This document shows, one piece after another, positions 26,483 to 34,614 of a DNA stretch of 64,000 nt (positions are counted from its first letter, which is position 1; every line of letters begins with the position of its first letter). The DNA comes from DATHTC01 sp963746805. Its GTDB lineage: Bacteria; Actinomycetota; Thermoleophilia; Gaiellales; Gaiellaceae. Where the stretch lies: the NCBI GenBank assembly GCA_963746805.1, contig CAVVCQ010000001.1:186001-250000 (forward strand). The letters are read 5' to 3'. A program made the translations under genes and the position numbers. A model generated the notes under the pieces. It was given only the letters and a program-made list of their open reading frames with translations. It was not told the origin of the DNA and searched no databases.

Positions 26483-27373
26483 AGCGGCGCTCATACGGAC
26501 GGGACCTCGGGCTCACGCTGCGGATGCTCCTCACGACCGGGCTCCTCGGCCTGCTCTACGTCGTCTTCGCCGTGATCCTCTTCCAGGTCCTGAACGCATC
26601 GATCCTGGTGATGGTCGTGATCATCGGCGGGCTCGCGCTCTTCCAGTACTACACCTCGGACAAGATCGCGCTGGCCACGTCCGGCGCCAAGGTGGTCTCG
26701 CCCGAGCAGGCACCGGAGCTGCACGCGATGGTCGAGCGGCTCTGTGCGCTGGCCGACCTGCCGAAGCCGCGCGTCGCGGTGATCCCGACGGACATGCCGA
26801 ACGCGTTCGCGACCGGGCGCAGCCCGAAGCACTCGGCAGTCGCCGTCACCGAGGGCCTCTGGCGCCGGCTCGAGCCGCGCGAGGTCGAGGGCGTGATCGC
26901 GCACGAGCTCGTCGCACATCGGCAACCGCGACGTGCTCGTGATGACGCTCGCGAGCTTCTTCGCGATGCTCGCCGGGCTGCTCACGCGCGTCGGGATGTT
27001 CGGCGGGATGATGGGCGGCGGGCGGCGCGACAACAGCGGGGGCGCGCCAGTGTGGCTCATCGTGCTGCTCGTCTCGATCCTGACCTACGTGCTCAGCTTC
27101 ATCCTGATCCGGACGATCTCGCGCTACCGCGAGTACGCCGCCGACCGCGGCGCCGCGCTCATCACGGGCGCGCCCGAGAACCTGATGTCGGCGCTCCAGA
27201 AGATCTCGAGCGGGATCGCGCAGATCCCGCAGCGCGACCTCCGGCAGGCCGAGGCGCTGAACGCGTTCTTCATCGTCCCGAGCGTGAGCGAGCTCTTCGC
27301 CACGCACCCGCCGATGGAGAAGCGCCTCGCCCGCCTCGCGCAGATCGCGCGCGAGATGGGCCGCCCCGTCTAG
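26479..27373 (+). CDS. htpX: M48 zinc metalloprotease HtpX, one-base insertion in the active-site codon run
   Basis: About 297 residues. Two N-terminal helices are followed by the zinc domain: LPKPRVAVIPTDMPNAFATG and RLEPREVEGVIAHEL. The reading then slips by one base at about 26911-26913. In the shifted frame the motif completes as HELSHIGNRDVLVMTLASFF, and further on SRYREYAADRGAALITGAPE holds the third zinc ligand. HtpX degrades misfolded membrane proteins in envelope stress. The intact HExxH is obtained by removing one G, so a sequencing error is likely. The gene directly abuts pspAB. Confidence 0.92.
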
Positions 27374-27943
27374 GTGGGCTTCCTCGACGTCCTCTTCGGC
27401 CGCAAGCGGCTCCCGGAGGCTCGTCGCGACGACCTCTTCGCGCTCTCCACCGCGGCGGTGACGCTCGAGGTCGACCTCGGCCTGAGGCCGGCCCCGCGCG
27501 CGGGCGTCTGCTTCAAGCCGCTCTCGGCCGGCGACTTCACCAGGGTCGAGAACGAGATGACGGAGCTCGTCGAGGCGCTCGCCGTCGGCTCGGGCTCGAA
27601 GGTGCGCCGCGAGCGCGACGAGTTCGGGTACGAGTGGCTCGTCGTCGAGGACCGGGAGCTCGAGGACCTCGTCACCGCCGTCCACGCGTCGGCGCAGGAG
27701 CTCGCAGAGCGCGGGTTCGGCTCGCAGCTGCTCGCGGCGCTCTTCCGCTTCGAGGGCGAGGAGCGGCCGGTCTACCTCGTCTACGGATACAAGCGCGGCA
27801 CGTGGTGGCCGTTCGTCCCGACCGGGGAGGGGCAGGGGCGCGACAACGCGCGCGAGCTCGAGCTCAAGGCGAAGCTCGGGTCCGAGCTGCCGTTCGAGGA
27901 GGACCTCTCGCGCTGGTTCGCCCTCTTCGATGCCCCGCTCTAG
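27374..27943 (+). CDS. pspAB: PspA-associated protein PspAB
   Basis: 189 residues from GTG 27374, which begins on the base after the htpX stop. GFLDVLFGRKRLPEARRDDL, VYLVYGYKRGTWWPFVPTGE and RDNARELELKAKLGSELPFE match the PspAB family found with HtpX and PspA in actinobacteria. It is soluble and of unknown biochemical role, thought to assist the phage-shock/envelope-stress response. The direct fusion-like spacing with htpX supports a joint function. Confidence 0.85.
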   Translation: MGFLDVLFGRKRLPEARRDDLFALSTAAVTLEVDLGLRPAPRAGVCFKPLSAGDFTRVENEMTELVEALAVGSGSKVRRERDEFGYEWLVVEDRELEDLVTAVHASAQELAERGFGSQLLAALFRFEGEERPVYLVYGYKRGTWWPFVPTGEGQGRDNARELELKAKLGSELPFEEDLSRWFALFDAPL

Positions 27944-29075
27944 CGGCGCTCGCCTCGCCGTCACCTTCGCGTTCGTCGCCCACGGCGCGATCTTCGGGAC
28001 GTGGGTGTCGCGGATCCCGGCGGTCAAGGGCGACCTCGGGCTCGGCGAGGCGCAGCTCGGCCTCGCGCTCTTCGCCGCCGCACTGGGGACGCTGCTGGCA
28101 CTGCCCGTGGCCGGCATCACGGTCGCGCGGATCGGCAGCCGGCCGGGGACGGCGTGGGGCGTGCCGGCCTTCGCGCTGACCCTCCCGTTCCTCGCCCTCG
28201 CGCCGAATCTGCCCGCGCTGGCGGTCACGCTGTTCGTGTTCGGGGCGGCGGCGGCGATGCTCGACGTGGCGATGAATGCCCACTCGCTCGCGGTCGAGGG
28301 CACGTACGGGCGGCCGATCCTCTCGTCCTTCCACGCGGGCTGGAGCTTCGGCGGGCTGCTCGGGGCCGCGGCCGGCGCGCTCGCCGCCGCGGCCGGGGTC
28401 GAGCCGTTCTGGCACTTCCTCGCGGTCGCGGTCGTCGTCGGCGTGCCGGGGGCGTTCCTCGAGCGGCTGCTCCTGCCCGCGGAGGTCGACCGGCCGGAGG
28501 TGCCGCCGAGCTTCGTCAGGCCGCCGCGGCGGTTGCTCGCGCTGGCGGTGCTCGGGTTCTGCGGCCTGTTCGCCGAGGGCGCGGCCGCGGACTGGGGCGC
28601 GGTCTACCTGAACGAGTCGGTCGGGTCGGGCGCGGGGGTCGCGGCGCTCGCGTTCGCGTGCTTCTCGGTCGCGATGGCGGTGACGCGGCTGGCCGGCGAC
28701 GCCGCGACCGTGCGCCTCGGGCCGGTGACGGTGACGCGCGCCGGCGGCGTCATCGCGGCACTCGGCCTCGGCGGCGCGATCGTGCTCGCGTCGGTGCCCG
28801 CGACCCTCGTCGGGTTCGCGCTCATGGGTGTAGGGCTCGCGACGGTCGTCCCGATCGCGTTCCGGGCCGCCGGCTCGGTCCCGGGGATTCCGACCGGAAT
28901 CGGGATCGCCGGGATCACGACCGTCGGCTACGCCGGCTTCCTCGTCGGGCCGCCGCTGATCGGCTTCGTCGCCGAGGCGACGTCGCTGCGCGCGGCGCTC
29001 CTGATCGTGGTCGGGCTGCTCCTCTGCCTCGCGGCCCTGGCGCAGTCGACGCGTCCGGCTGGAGCCGCGGCGTGA
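27930..29075 (+). CDS. MFS transporter, YbjJ-like
   Basis: 381 residues. The N-terminus has GAIFGTWVSRIPAVKGDLGL, a hallmark of the YbjJ/FucP-like MFS group. Later segments include MLDVAMNAHSLAVEGTYGRP and LSSFHAGWSFGGLLGAA. Twelve hydrophobic segments are consistent with a complete transporter; the substrate is unknown. ATG 27930 lies inside the last codons of pspAB (14-base overlap), and the stop overlaps the next GTG. Confidence 0.87.
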   Translation: MPRSSGARLAVTFAFVAHGAIFGTWVSRIPAVKGDLGLGEAQLGLALFAAALGTLLALPVAGITVARIGSRPGTAWGVPAFALTLPFLALAPNLPALAVTLFVFGAAAAMLDVAMNAHSLAVEGTYGRPILSSFHAGWSFGGLLGAAAGALAAAAGVEPFWHFLAVAVVVGVPGAFLERLLLPAEVDRPEVPPSFVRPPRRLLALAVLGFCGLFAEGAAADWGAVYLNESVGSGAGVAALAFACFSVAMAVTRLAGDAATVRLGPVTVTRAGGVIAALGLGGAIVLASVPATLVGFALMGVGLATVVPIAFRAAGSVPGIPTGIGIAGITTVGYAGFLVGPPLIGFVAEATSLRAALLIVVGLLLCLAALAQSTRPAGAAA

Positions 29076-29584
29076 GCGCGCTCGATCGGGTCATGCCGGC
29101 GTGGCACTTCTCGGAGCGGCACGCGATCGACGTCGACGCGCCGCCCGAGCGAGCGCTTGCCGCCGCGTGCGAGGTGCGATTGCGCGACATCCCCGCCGCG
29201 TGGGCGCTCCTGATCGCGCGCGGGCTGGCGACGAACGTCGGCGACCGGACGTTCGTCGGGCTCATGCAGCGCGGCGGCTTCGTCGTCGCGGCGGACGAGC
29301 CGGGACGCGAGCTCGTTCTCGTCGGGGTCGGTCGGCCGTGGCGGCTGACGGAGCGGCTGCGCCGCGGCGTCGACCCGGTCACGTTCGCCGAGCCGGGCTG
29401 GGCGCGCATGGCGATGACGCTCCGCGCGGAGCCGGGGCGGCTCGTCACCGAGACGCGCGTGTTGCTCACGGACGAGGCGTCCCGCCGTGCGTTCCGACGC
29501 TACTGGCTCGTCGTCCGGCCCCTCAGCGGGCTGACGCGGCGACTGCTCCTGCGCGCGGCCAGGCGCGCCGCCGAGCAGGGCTGA
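29072..29584 (+). CDS. SRPBCC-like protein of unknown function
   Basis: 170 residues from GTG 29072, which overlaps the MFS TGA (GTGA). The layout fits a START/SRPBCC ligand-binding fold: an N-terminal strand with RHAIDVDAPPERALAAACEV, central strands FVVAADEPGRELVLVGVGRP, then MTLRAEPGRLVTETRVLLTD and a long C-terminal helix with FRRYWLVVRPLSGLTRRLLL. It would bind a hydrophobic ligand or lipid. It converges with the NHL lipoprotein gene, three bases between stops. Confidence 0.6.
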   Translation: MSALDRVMPAWHFSERHAIDVDAPPERALAAACEVRLRDIPAAWALLIARGLATNVGDRTFVGLMQRGGFVVAADEPGRELVLVGVGRPWRLTERLRRGVDPVTFAEPGWARMAMTLRAEPGRLVTETRVLLTDEASRRAFRRYWLVVRPLSGLTRRLLLRAARRAAEQG

Positions 29585-29587
29585 CCG

Positions 29588-30496
29588 TCACTTGACGAGG
29601 ACGCGCGTGCGGCCGCCGGCGATCCGGAGCACCCGCCGCGCACCGGCGATCTCCGACACGTACACGCCGGTCTGGTCGACCGCGAGGTTGATCGGCCCGT
29701 TCGCGCGGCCGACGACCGTGCGCGTGCGGCCGTCGGGCGAGAGCCGGACGATCGCCCCGGCGCCGCCGTCGGCGACGTAGAGCGTGTTGCCGGGCCCGCC
29801 CTTCACGGCGATGGGGGAGGAGAAGCCGTCGGCGAACGTGCTGATCGTGCCGTCGGGCGCGATGCGGCGCAGGACGCGGTTGTGCGAGTCGGCGACGATC
29901 ACCTCGCGGTCGATCCTGAGCGCGAGGTCGTGCGGGTGGCGGAGCAGCGCGGCGCGGGCCGGGCCGCCGTCGCCGGCATAGCCCTCCTCGCCCGTTCCCG
30001 CGATCGTGGAGATCGTCCCGGTCTCGTCGACGAACCGGATCCCGTTGTCGTACTCGGCGATCGTGACCGTCTCGTCGTGGTCGACCTCGAAGCCGCCGAG
30101 GCCGCCGAGTGTGGCCGCCGTCGCGGGGCCGCCGTCGCCGGTGCGCCCGCGCCGGCCGGTGCCGGCGATCACGGTCCGGCGCGCGCCGTCCACGCGCACG
30201 ATCCGGTCGCCGGCGCCGACGTACAGCCGCCCCATGTCGTCGAACGCGAGCGCGACGATGTCGCGGAGTCGCGTCGCGACGAGCCGCCGCCGGCCGGTGC
30301 GGAGGTCGATGCGCACGACCCGGTTCAGCTTCCGGTCGGCGACGAGCAGGCCGCCGCGGCTGTCGAGAGCCAGCGCCCCTGGCTCTGCGATCTGAACCGG
30401 CGGCACGGTGCGCTCCGGGGCGGCGGCGGTGTCGCCGCTGCACGCCGCCGCCACGGCCGCGAGTGCGGCGACGAGCGGGAGCGAGAAGCGCGTCAC
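29588..30496 (-). CDS. NHL-repeat beta-propeller lipoprotein
   Basis: 302 residues. A lipoprotein signal peptide (FSLPLVAALAAVAAACSGD) is followed by about six NHL blades, each with a D-x-x-G...V-A-D pattern: GALALDSRGGLLVADRKLNR, DIVALAFDDMGRLYVGAGDR, ALRIDREVIVADSHNRVLRR. The loop repeats TGRRGRTGDGGPATAA and TGEEGYAGDGGPARAA are typical of this family. It is an exported scaffold or binding protein, with no catalytic residues evident. Divergent from the marR gene across a 65-base interval that contains a direct repeat. Confidence 0.85.
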   Translation of the reverse strand: MTRFSLPLVAALAAVAAACSGDTAAAPERTVPPVQIAEPGALALDSRGGLLVADRKLNRVVRIDLRTGRRRLVATRLRDIVALAFDDMGRLYVGAGDRIVRVDGARRTVIAGTGRRGRTGDGGPATAATLGGLGGFEVDHDETVTIAEYDNGIRFVDETGTISTIAGTGEEGYAGDGGPARAALLRHPHDLALRIDREVIVADSHNRVLRRIAPDGTISTFADGFSSPIAVKGGPGNTLYVADGGAGAIVRLSPDGRTRTVVGRANGPINLAVDQTGVYVSEIAGARRVLRIAGGRTRVLVK

Positions 30497-30506
30497 GCAG
30501 CGAAAC

Positions 30507-30540
30507 TACCACGGATCCGGTGGAGATACCACGGAACCGG
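30507..30540. promoter_or_regulatory. Direct repeat, candidate MarR-type operator
   Basis: TACCACGGATCCGG (30507-30520) and TACCACGGAACCGG (30527-30540) differ at one base and lie 20 bp apart, about two helical turns, in the 65-bp interval between the divergent NHL lipoprotein and marR genes. The first copy with its flank (ccacggatccggtgg) is also nearly palindromic. The position suggests a site for the adjacent regulator, controlling both promoters. Confidence 0.5.
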
Positions 30541-30561
30541 AGCAGCTCGTAGACTCAGCGC

Positions 30562-31017
30562 GTGCCCGACTGGCGCATGAACGTCTTCCTCGGAACCTGG
30601 ACGGCCGCCCAGCGGATCGACCAGCTCATCACGAACGCGCTCGTGGCGGGCGGGGTGTGGACGCCGTGGTTCGCGATCCTGTCGATGATCCGGATCCGCG
30701 AGCCGATCACCCCGACCGAGCTCGCGGCCGCGATGGGGCTCGCGCCCACGACGTGCTCCGACCGGGTGCAGGAGCTCGTCGACAACGGGAACGTCGAGCG
30801 CGTGCCGAACCCGGCCGACGGCCGCTCGCACCTGCTGCGGACGACCGCCGCCGGGCGCGAAGCCCTCGACCGCGGCGACGCGGCGACGATGGAGGCGCGG
30901 TTCCTCGTGAAGCGCCACCTCGCCGGCTCGCTCGAGGAGATCGAGGCGGCGATCGCGGAGCTGACGCGCGCGCTCGAGGCCGCGCTCGACGAGCAGCGCC
31001 GGGCGGCGCGGGCCTAG
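30562..31017 (+). CDS. MarR-family transcriptional regulator
   Basis: 151 residues from GTG 30562. The winged helix-turn-helix reads ITPTELAAAMGLAPTTCSDR then VQELVDNGNVERVPNPADGR and SHLLRTTAAGREALDRGDAA, the standard MarR recognition helix and wing. Helices at both ends form the dimer interface. The ligand is unknown. No Shine-Dalgarno is close to the GTG, so it may be leaderless or use another start. A direct repeat 22 bases upstream is the probable operator. The stop shares bases with the convergent pspAA stop (CTAG). Confidence 0.85.
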   Translation: MPDWRMNVFLGTWTAAQRIDQLITNALVAGGVWTPWFAILSMIRIREPITPTELAAAMGLAPTTCSDRVQELVDNGNVERVPNPADGRSHLLRTTAAGREALDRGDAATMEARFLVKRHLAGSLEEIEAAIAELTRALEAALDEQRRAARA

Positions 31018-31307
31018 GCCGGCAACTCCGGGATCAGCCCCGAACCGTCGCCCGCGAACAGCGCGCGCGTCTCCTCGAGCGTGAGGTCGGCCGGGGGGAT
31101 GATCACGTCCGACGGGTGCAGGTCGGCGTCGGGGAGCCGCTCGCCCTGCGACTCCACGAGCTCCCACATCGTCTCGAGCCGGGCGTCGAGCGTTTCCTCG
31201 TCGCCCTGGTCGAGCGCTGCGACCGCCTCGTCGTCGAGCCGGTCGAGCTGCTGCAGCACCTCGTCGCCGACCCGGAACTGGCCCTCGTTCATCAGGCGGA
31301 CGATCAT
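31014..31307 (-). CDS. pspAA: PspA-associated protein PspAA
   Basis: 97 residues. MIVRLMNEGQFRVGDEVLQQ, ARLETMWELVESQGERLPDA and DLHPSDVIIPPADLTLEETR match PspAA throughout. It binds PspA and is required in some actinobacteria for its envelope-stress role. ATG 31307 overlaps the pspA stop (ATGA), so the two are co-translated. Confidence 0.93.
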   Translation of the reverse strand: MIVRLMNEGQFRVGDEVLQQLDRLDDEAVAALDQGDEETLDARLETMWELVESQGERLPDADLHPSDVIIPPADLTLEETRALFAGDGSGLIPELPA

Positions 31308-32032
31308 TGCTCGAGCTCCTTGGGCTTCTCGCCGGCGCCGAGCTCGGCCTTGATCCGCTCGAGCTCCGAGTCGACCTGCGTCGAGGACGTCAGCGCCTCG
31401 AGCTCGCGGTCGAGCTGCGTCTTGTCGCTCGTGAAGTCCTCGAGCGTCCCGGCGGCCGTCAGCTCCTCGATCGCCGACGCACGCGCCTGCATCTGCTCGG
31501 TCTTGTCGCGCGCGCGGTCGATCGCGAGCCCGGTGTCGGCCATCTGCTCGCCGATGCCGGTGGCCGCCTCGCCGATCCGCACCTGCGCCTCGGCGGCGGA
31601 GTACTGCGCCTTGATGACCTCCTTCTCCGAGCGGAAGGCCTCGATCTTCGCCTGGAGCTGCTTCTCCGACTGGATCAGGCGCTCCTGCTGCTCCTCGAGC
31701 CCGGCGATCTGCCCGTCGAGGCCACGCAGCTGCGCCTGGACGCCCGACTTGCGCTCGAGCGCCTGCCGCGCGAGATCCTCCCGTCCGGCACCGACGGCCT
31801 CCCGCGCCTGGCCGTCCAGCTTCACGACCGACTGCTCGAGCTGGGTCGCCTGGAGCTGGAGCCGCTTCTTCGCCGTGACCACGTCGGCGATGCCGCGCTT
31901 CACGTCCTGCAGCAGCTCGCGCTGCTTCTCGTACGAGTAGTCGAGCGTGACGCTCGGATCCTCCGCGCGGTCGAGCAGCTTCGAGATGCGTGCCTTGACC
32001 ACGGTGGAGGCGCGCGACATCAAACCGGCCAT
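31304..32032 (-). CDS. pspA: PspA/IM30 (Vipp1) family membrane-stress protein
   Basis: 242 residues. It opens with MSRASTVVKARISKLLDRAE, the amphipathic N-terminal helix and PspA signature. Long coiled-coil helices follow (KKRLQLQATQLEQSVVKLDG, QIAGLEEQQERLIQSEKQLQ). PspA polymerises on the inner membrane surface to stabilise it under stress. ATG 32032 is set by AGGAGG four bases upstream (plus strand 32037-32042). It forms an operon with pspAA and is divergent from the metallo-hydrolase at 32076. Confidence 0.94.
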   Translation of the reverse strand: MAGLMSRASTVVKARISKLLDRAEDPSVTLDYSYEKQRELLQDVKRGIADVVTAKKRLQLQATQLEQSVVKLDGQAREAVGAGREDLARQALERKSGVQAQLRGLDGQIAGLEEQQERLIQSEKQLQAKIEAFRSEKEVIKAQYSAAEAQVRIGEAATGIGEQMADTGLAIDRARDKTEQMQARASAIEELTAAGTLEDFTSDKTQLDRELEALTSSTQVDSELERIKAELGAGEKPKELEQ

Positions 32033-32075
32033 CCGTCCTCCTCGTCTCGGGTTCGCAAGTAGCGTACTGGCGACC

Positions 32076-32750
32076 GTGATCGTCGAGCGGAGCATGGATC
32101 CGGGCTGGCTGTCGAACGCGTACGTCGTCGCGGACGAGCCCGGCGGCGTGTGCGTCTTCGTCGACAGCGGGGCGCCGCTCGAGCCGCTTCTGCGGGCGGT
32201 GGAGGAGGAGTCGCTCACACCGACGCACCTGTTGCTGACGCACGGTCACGCCGACCACGTCGCCGGCAACGACCGGCTCGTCGAGCGCTTCGGGATCCCG
32301 ATCGAGCGCGGCCGCGTCGAGACCGGCGGCCTCGTCGTCGACGCGCTCCCGGTGCCAGGGCACTCGGACGACGGCGTCGCGTTCGTCGTCAACGAGACCA
32401 TCGTGCTGACCGGGGACACGCTCTTCCGCGGCTCGGTCGGCGGCGGCGACTTCGCGACCATTCGGCGTTCCGTGATGGACGTGCTGATGCCGCTCCCGCC
32501 CGAGCTGCGCGTCCTCCCGGGCCACACGGACGAGACCACGATCGGGGCCGAGTGGGAGTCGAACCCCTTCGTCCGCGTCTGGGCGGGCCTCGACCCGGAG
32601 GGCACGGAGCCGTGCCGCGTCGGCGGCGAGCCGGCGGTGCTCGTCGTGTGGTCGCCGGACTACGACGGCAACGGCAAGGCCTGGGTCCGCTTCGAGGACG
32701 GCCGCGACGCGATCGTCGGCGGCTCCCGCGTCGAGCGCGAGAGGAGTTAG
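32076..32750 (+). CDS. Metallo-beta-lactamase-fold hydrolase (glyoxalase II-like)
   Basis: 224 residues from GTG 32076. The zinc motif THLLLTHGHADHVAGNDRLV gives HxHxDH. The later ligands are in LPVPGHSDDGVAFVV and in LTGDTLFRGSVGGGDFATI, and PPELRVLPGHTDETTIGAEW supplies the last His. It probably hydrolyses a thioester such as S-lactoyl-thiol. The C-terminus adds a short beta-rich segment. It has no clear ribosome binding site and only 43 bases separate it from divergent pspA, so it may be leaderless. Its TAG lies inside the terminator hairpin. Confidence 0.88.
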   Translation: MIVERSMDPGWLSNAYVVADEPGGVCVFVDSGAPLEPLLRAVEEESLTPTHLLLTHGHADHVAGNDRLVERFGIPIERGRVETGGLVVDALPVPGHSDDGVAFVVNETIVLTGDTLFRGSVGGGDFATIRRSVMDVLMPLPPELRVLPGHTDETTIGAEWESNPFVRVWAGLDPEGTEPCRVGGEPAVLVVWSPDYDGNGKAWVRFEDGRDAIVGGSRVERERS

Positions 32751-32772
32751 TGGCTCAGAGCCACTAACTCCT
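32742..32772. terminator. Bidirectional hairpin containing both stop codons
   Basis: AGGAGTTAGTGGCT (32742-32755), loop CAG, then AGCCACTAACTCCT (32759-32772): a perfect 14-bp stem. The TAG of the metallo-hydrolase (32748-32750) is in the left arm and the TAG of the convergent DUF72 gene (plus-strand cta 32771-32773) begins in the right arm. No T-run follows, but the position between convergent genes makes termination the likely role. Confidence 0.75.
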
Positions 32773-33706
32773 ACGGCGTCGAGGGGATTCGCGCAGCACC
32801 GAGGATCCGCGCCAGCGCCATTGCATTCTCCGGTCCCTGCGCGAGGAGGCGGCCCGGGTCGTTCGGGTCGGGCCCGTACGCGTTCGTGTTCATGAGCGCG
32901 TACGCCTGCTCGGCCTCGTCCGAGATCCGCTTCAGCGGCTCGACCCACTCGGCGAGCTCCTCCTCGGGGTAGAGGTAGTCGAACCGGTCGGCGGCCGAGC
33001 CGCCGCGCACGTTCCACGTCTTGGCATTGCGGCCGTGGAAGCGGACGTACGCGGTCGGGTTGGTGAGCGCGACGACTGTCGGGATGAGGTTCTTCGCCTC
33101 CGACCGCGGCGCGTCGACGATCACGTTCCCGAGCCCGTGTGCCTCGAGGAACGACAGCGTCTCGGCCCGATGCTCGTCCTCGAACCAGCTCCGGTGGCGG
33201 AACTCGACCTGGACGTCGTAGCCGTCGAGCTGCTCGCGCGCCCACTCGAGGTACTCGAGCGACCGCGGCTTGACGACGACGTACGGCGCCATCTGCAGGA
33301 GGATCGAGCCGAGCTTGCCGGCCTCTCGGAGTGGCTCGACCATCTCGCGGAACAGCTGGAAGACGATCGCCCGCGCGTCTCGCGGCATCCGCTCGACCCG
33401 GCCGCGCTCGTCCGGGGCGAGCGTCGTCGCGAGCGGCTCGGGGAGCACGTCGTGCTTCACGCCGTGGCGCGTCATCGGCGCGAAGGCCTTCACGTGGAAG
33501 ACGAACCCGTCGGGCACCGCGTCGGCCCACTTCGCCACCGTCTCCGGCGGCTGCAGCCGGTAGAACGTCGAGTCGATCTCGACGGTGTCGAAGACCGTGG
33601 CGTAGTGGGCGAGGCGCTCCGACCCCGTGCGGACGCCCGGCGGGTAGAAGACCTTCGTCAGCGCCTCGTCGGCGAACGAGCAGGTGCCGATGCGGATCGG
33701 CGTCAC
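32771..33706 (-). CDS. DUF72 (YecE-like) protein
   Basis: About 311 residues from GTG 33706. IRIGTCSFADEALTKVFYPP, YATVFDTVEIDSTFYRLQPP and GFVFHVKAFAPMTRHG are the characteristic N-terminal motifs of the DUF72 TIM-barrel family. Further on come LLQMAPYVVVKPRSLEYLEW, VQVEFRHRSWFEDE and TAYVRFHGRNAKTWNVRGG. The biochemical function is unknown. The GTG overlaps the TGA of the upstream dehydrogenase (GTGA). Confidence 0.9.
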   Translation of the reverse strand: MTPIRIGTCSFADEALTKVFYPPGVRTGSERLAHYATVFDTVEIDSTFYRLQPPETVAKWADAVPDGFVFHVKAFAPMTRHGVKHDVLPEPLATTLAPDERGRVERMPRDARAIVFQLFREMVEPLREAGKLGSILLQMAPYVVVKPRSLEYLEWAREQLDGYDVQVEFRHRSWFEDEHRAETLSFLEAHGLGNVIVDAPRSEAKNLIPTVVALTNPTAYVRFHGRNAKTWNVRGGSAADRFDYLYPEEELAEWVEPLKRISDEAEQAYALMNTNAYGPDPNDPGRLLAQGPENAMALARILGAARIPSTP

Positions 33707-34614
33707 GGGAGCACCGCCGCCTTGAGGAGGTCGTCCGGCGGATCGGCGAAGAGCGCCGGGAGCTGATCGAGCCCGATCCGGTGGCTGACGAGTCGCTCCC
33801 ACGGGTAGGCGCCCGAGGCGAGGAAGGCGAGCGCGGCGCGGACGTTGCGCGGCGCGTGGTGGAACGCGCCGCGCAACGTCAGCTCGTCGTAGTGGACGCG
33901 CGTCGCGTCGACCGCGACCTCGGTGCCGGGTGGGAGGCCGCCGAAGAGAAGCACCGTCCCGCCTGCGCGCACGAGCCGGATCGCGTCGCGCCACGCCTGC
34001 TCGGTCCCGGCCGCCTCGATCACGACGTCGGCGCCCTCGCCGTCGCCGCTCTCGGCGCCGAAGACCGGCACCAGCTCGCGCCGCGACGGGCGCCCGCCGA
34101 CGACCACGGGCCAGCCGCCGGCGTCGGCGACGCACGCCGCGAGCATCAGCCCGATCGGGCCGGCGCCGAGGATCGCGACCGTCTGCCCGGCCTCGACCCC
34201 GGCGAGCTCGACGCCGCGGAGGCAGCACGCGAGCGGCTCGACCATCGCCGCGACCTCGGGCGCGAGCCCGTCCGGTACGCGGTGCAGGTTCACGCGCGCG
34301 ATCGGCTCCGGCACGAGCAGGAACTCCGCGTACGCGCCGTTCAGCAGCTCGACCTCGCGCCGCCCCTCGTCGGCGTCCGAGTTGGCCGCGACCACGCGTT
34401 GCCCGGTCGCGACGTCGACGCCGCAGAACTCGTGCCCGAACGGGCTCGGGAGCGAGGCGAGCAGGCGCGGGTGCCCGCGGCGGTACGCCTTCAGGTCGGT
34501 GCCGTCGGTGAGCGCGACCTCGACCTGGACGAGCACGTCTCCGTCGCCGGGGTCGGGCCGGGGCACGTCCTCGAGGCGCAGGTCGCCGGGGCCGTGGTAC
34601 CGGATCGCCTTCAC
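33703..34614 (-). CDS. MDR-superfamily alcohol/polyol dehydrogenase lacking the usual zinc cysteine
   Basis: About 303 residues from GTG 34614. The medium-chain dehydrogenase fold is clear: PSPFGHEFCGVDVATG supplies His-Glu, AMVEPLACCLRGVELAG a later ligand, and VAILGAGPIGLMLAACVADA binds NAD(P). Where zinc-dependent members have C-G/D-T-D, this protein reads VALTDGTDLKAYRRG, so the catalytic Cys is Asp. The four-cysteine structural zinc loop is also missing. It may use a different metal geometry or a restricted reaction. It overlaps the paralogous dehydrogenase upstream and DUF72 downstream, both by GTGA. Confidence 0.8.
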   Translation of the reverse strand: MKAIRYHGPGDLRLEDVPRPDPGDGDVLVQVEVALTDGTDLKAYRRGHPRLLASLPSPFGHEFCGVDVATGQRVVAANSDADEGRREVELLNGAYAEFLLVPEPIARVNLHRVPDGLAPEVAAMVEPLACCLRGVELAGVEAGQTVAILGAGPIGLMLAACVADAGGWPVVVGGRPSRRELVPVFGAESGDGEGADVVIEAAGTEQAWRDAIRLVRAGGTVLLFGGLPPGTEVAVDATRVHYDELTLRGAFHHAPRNVRAALAFLASGAYPWERLVSHRIGLDQLPALFADPPDDLLKAAVLP

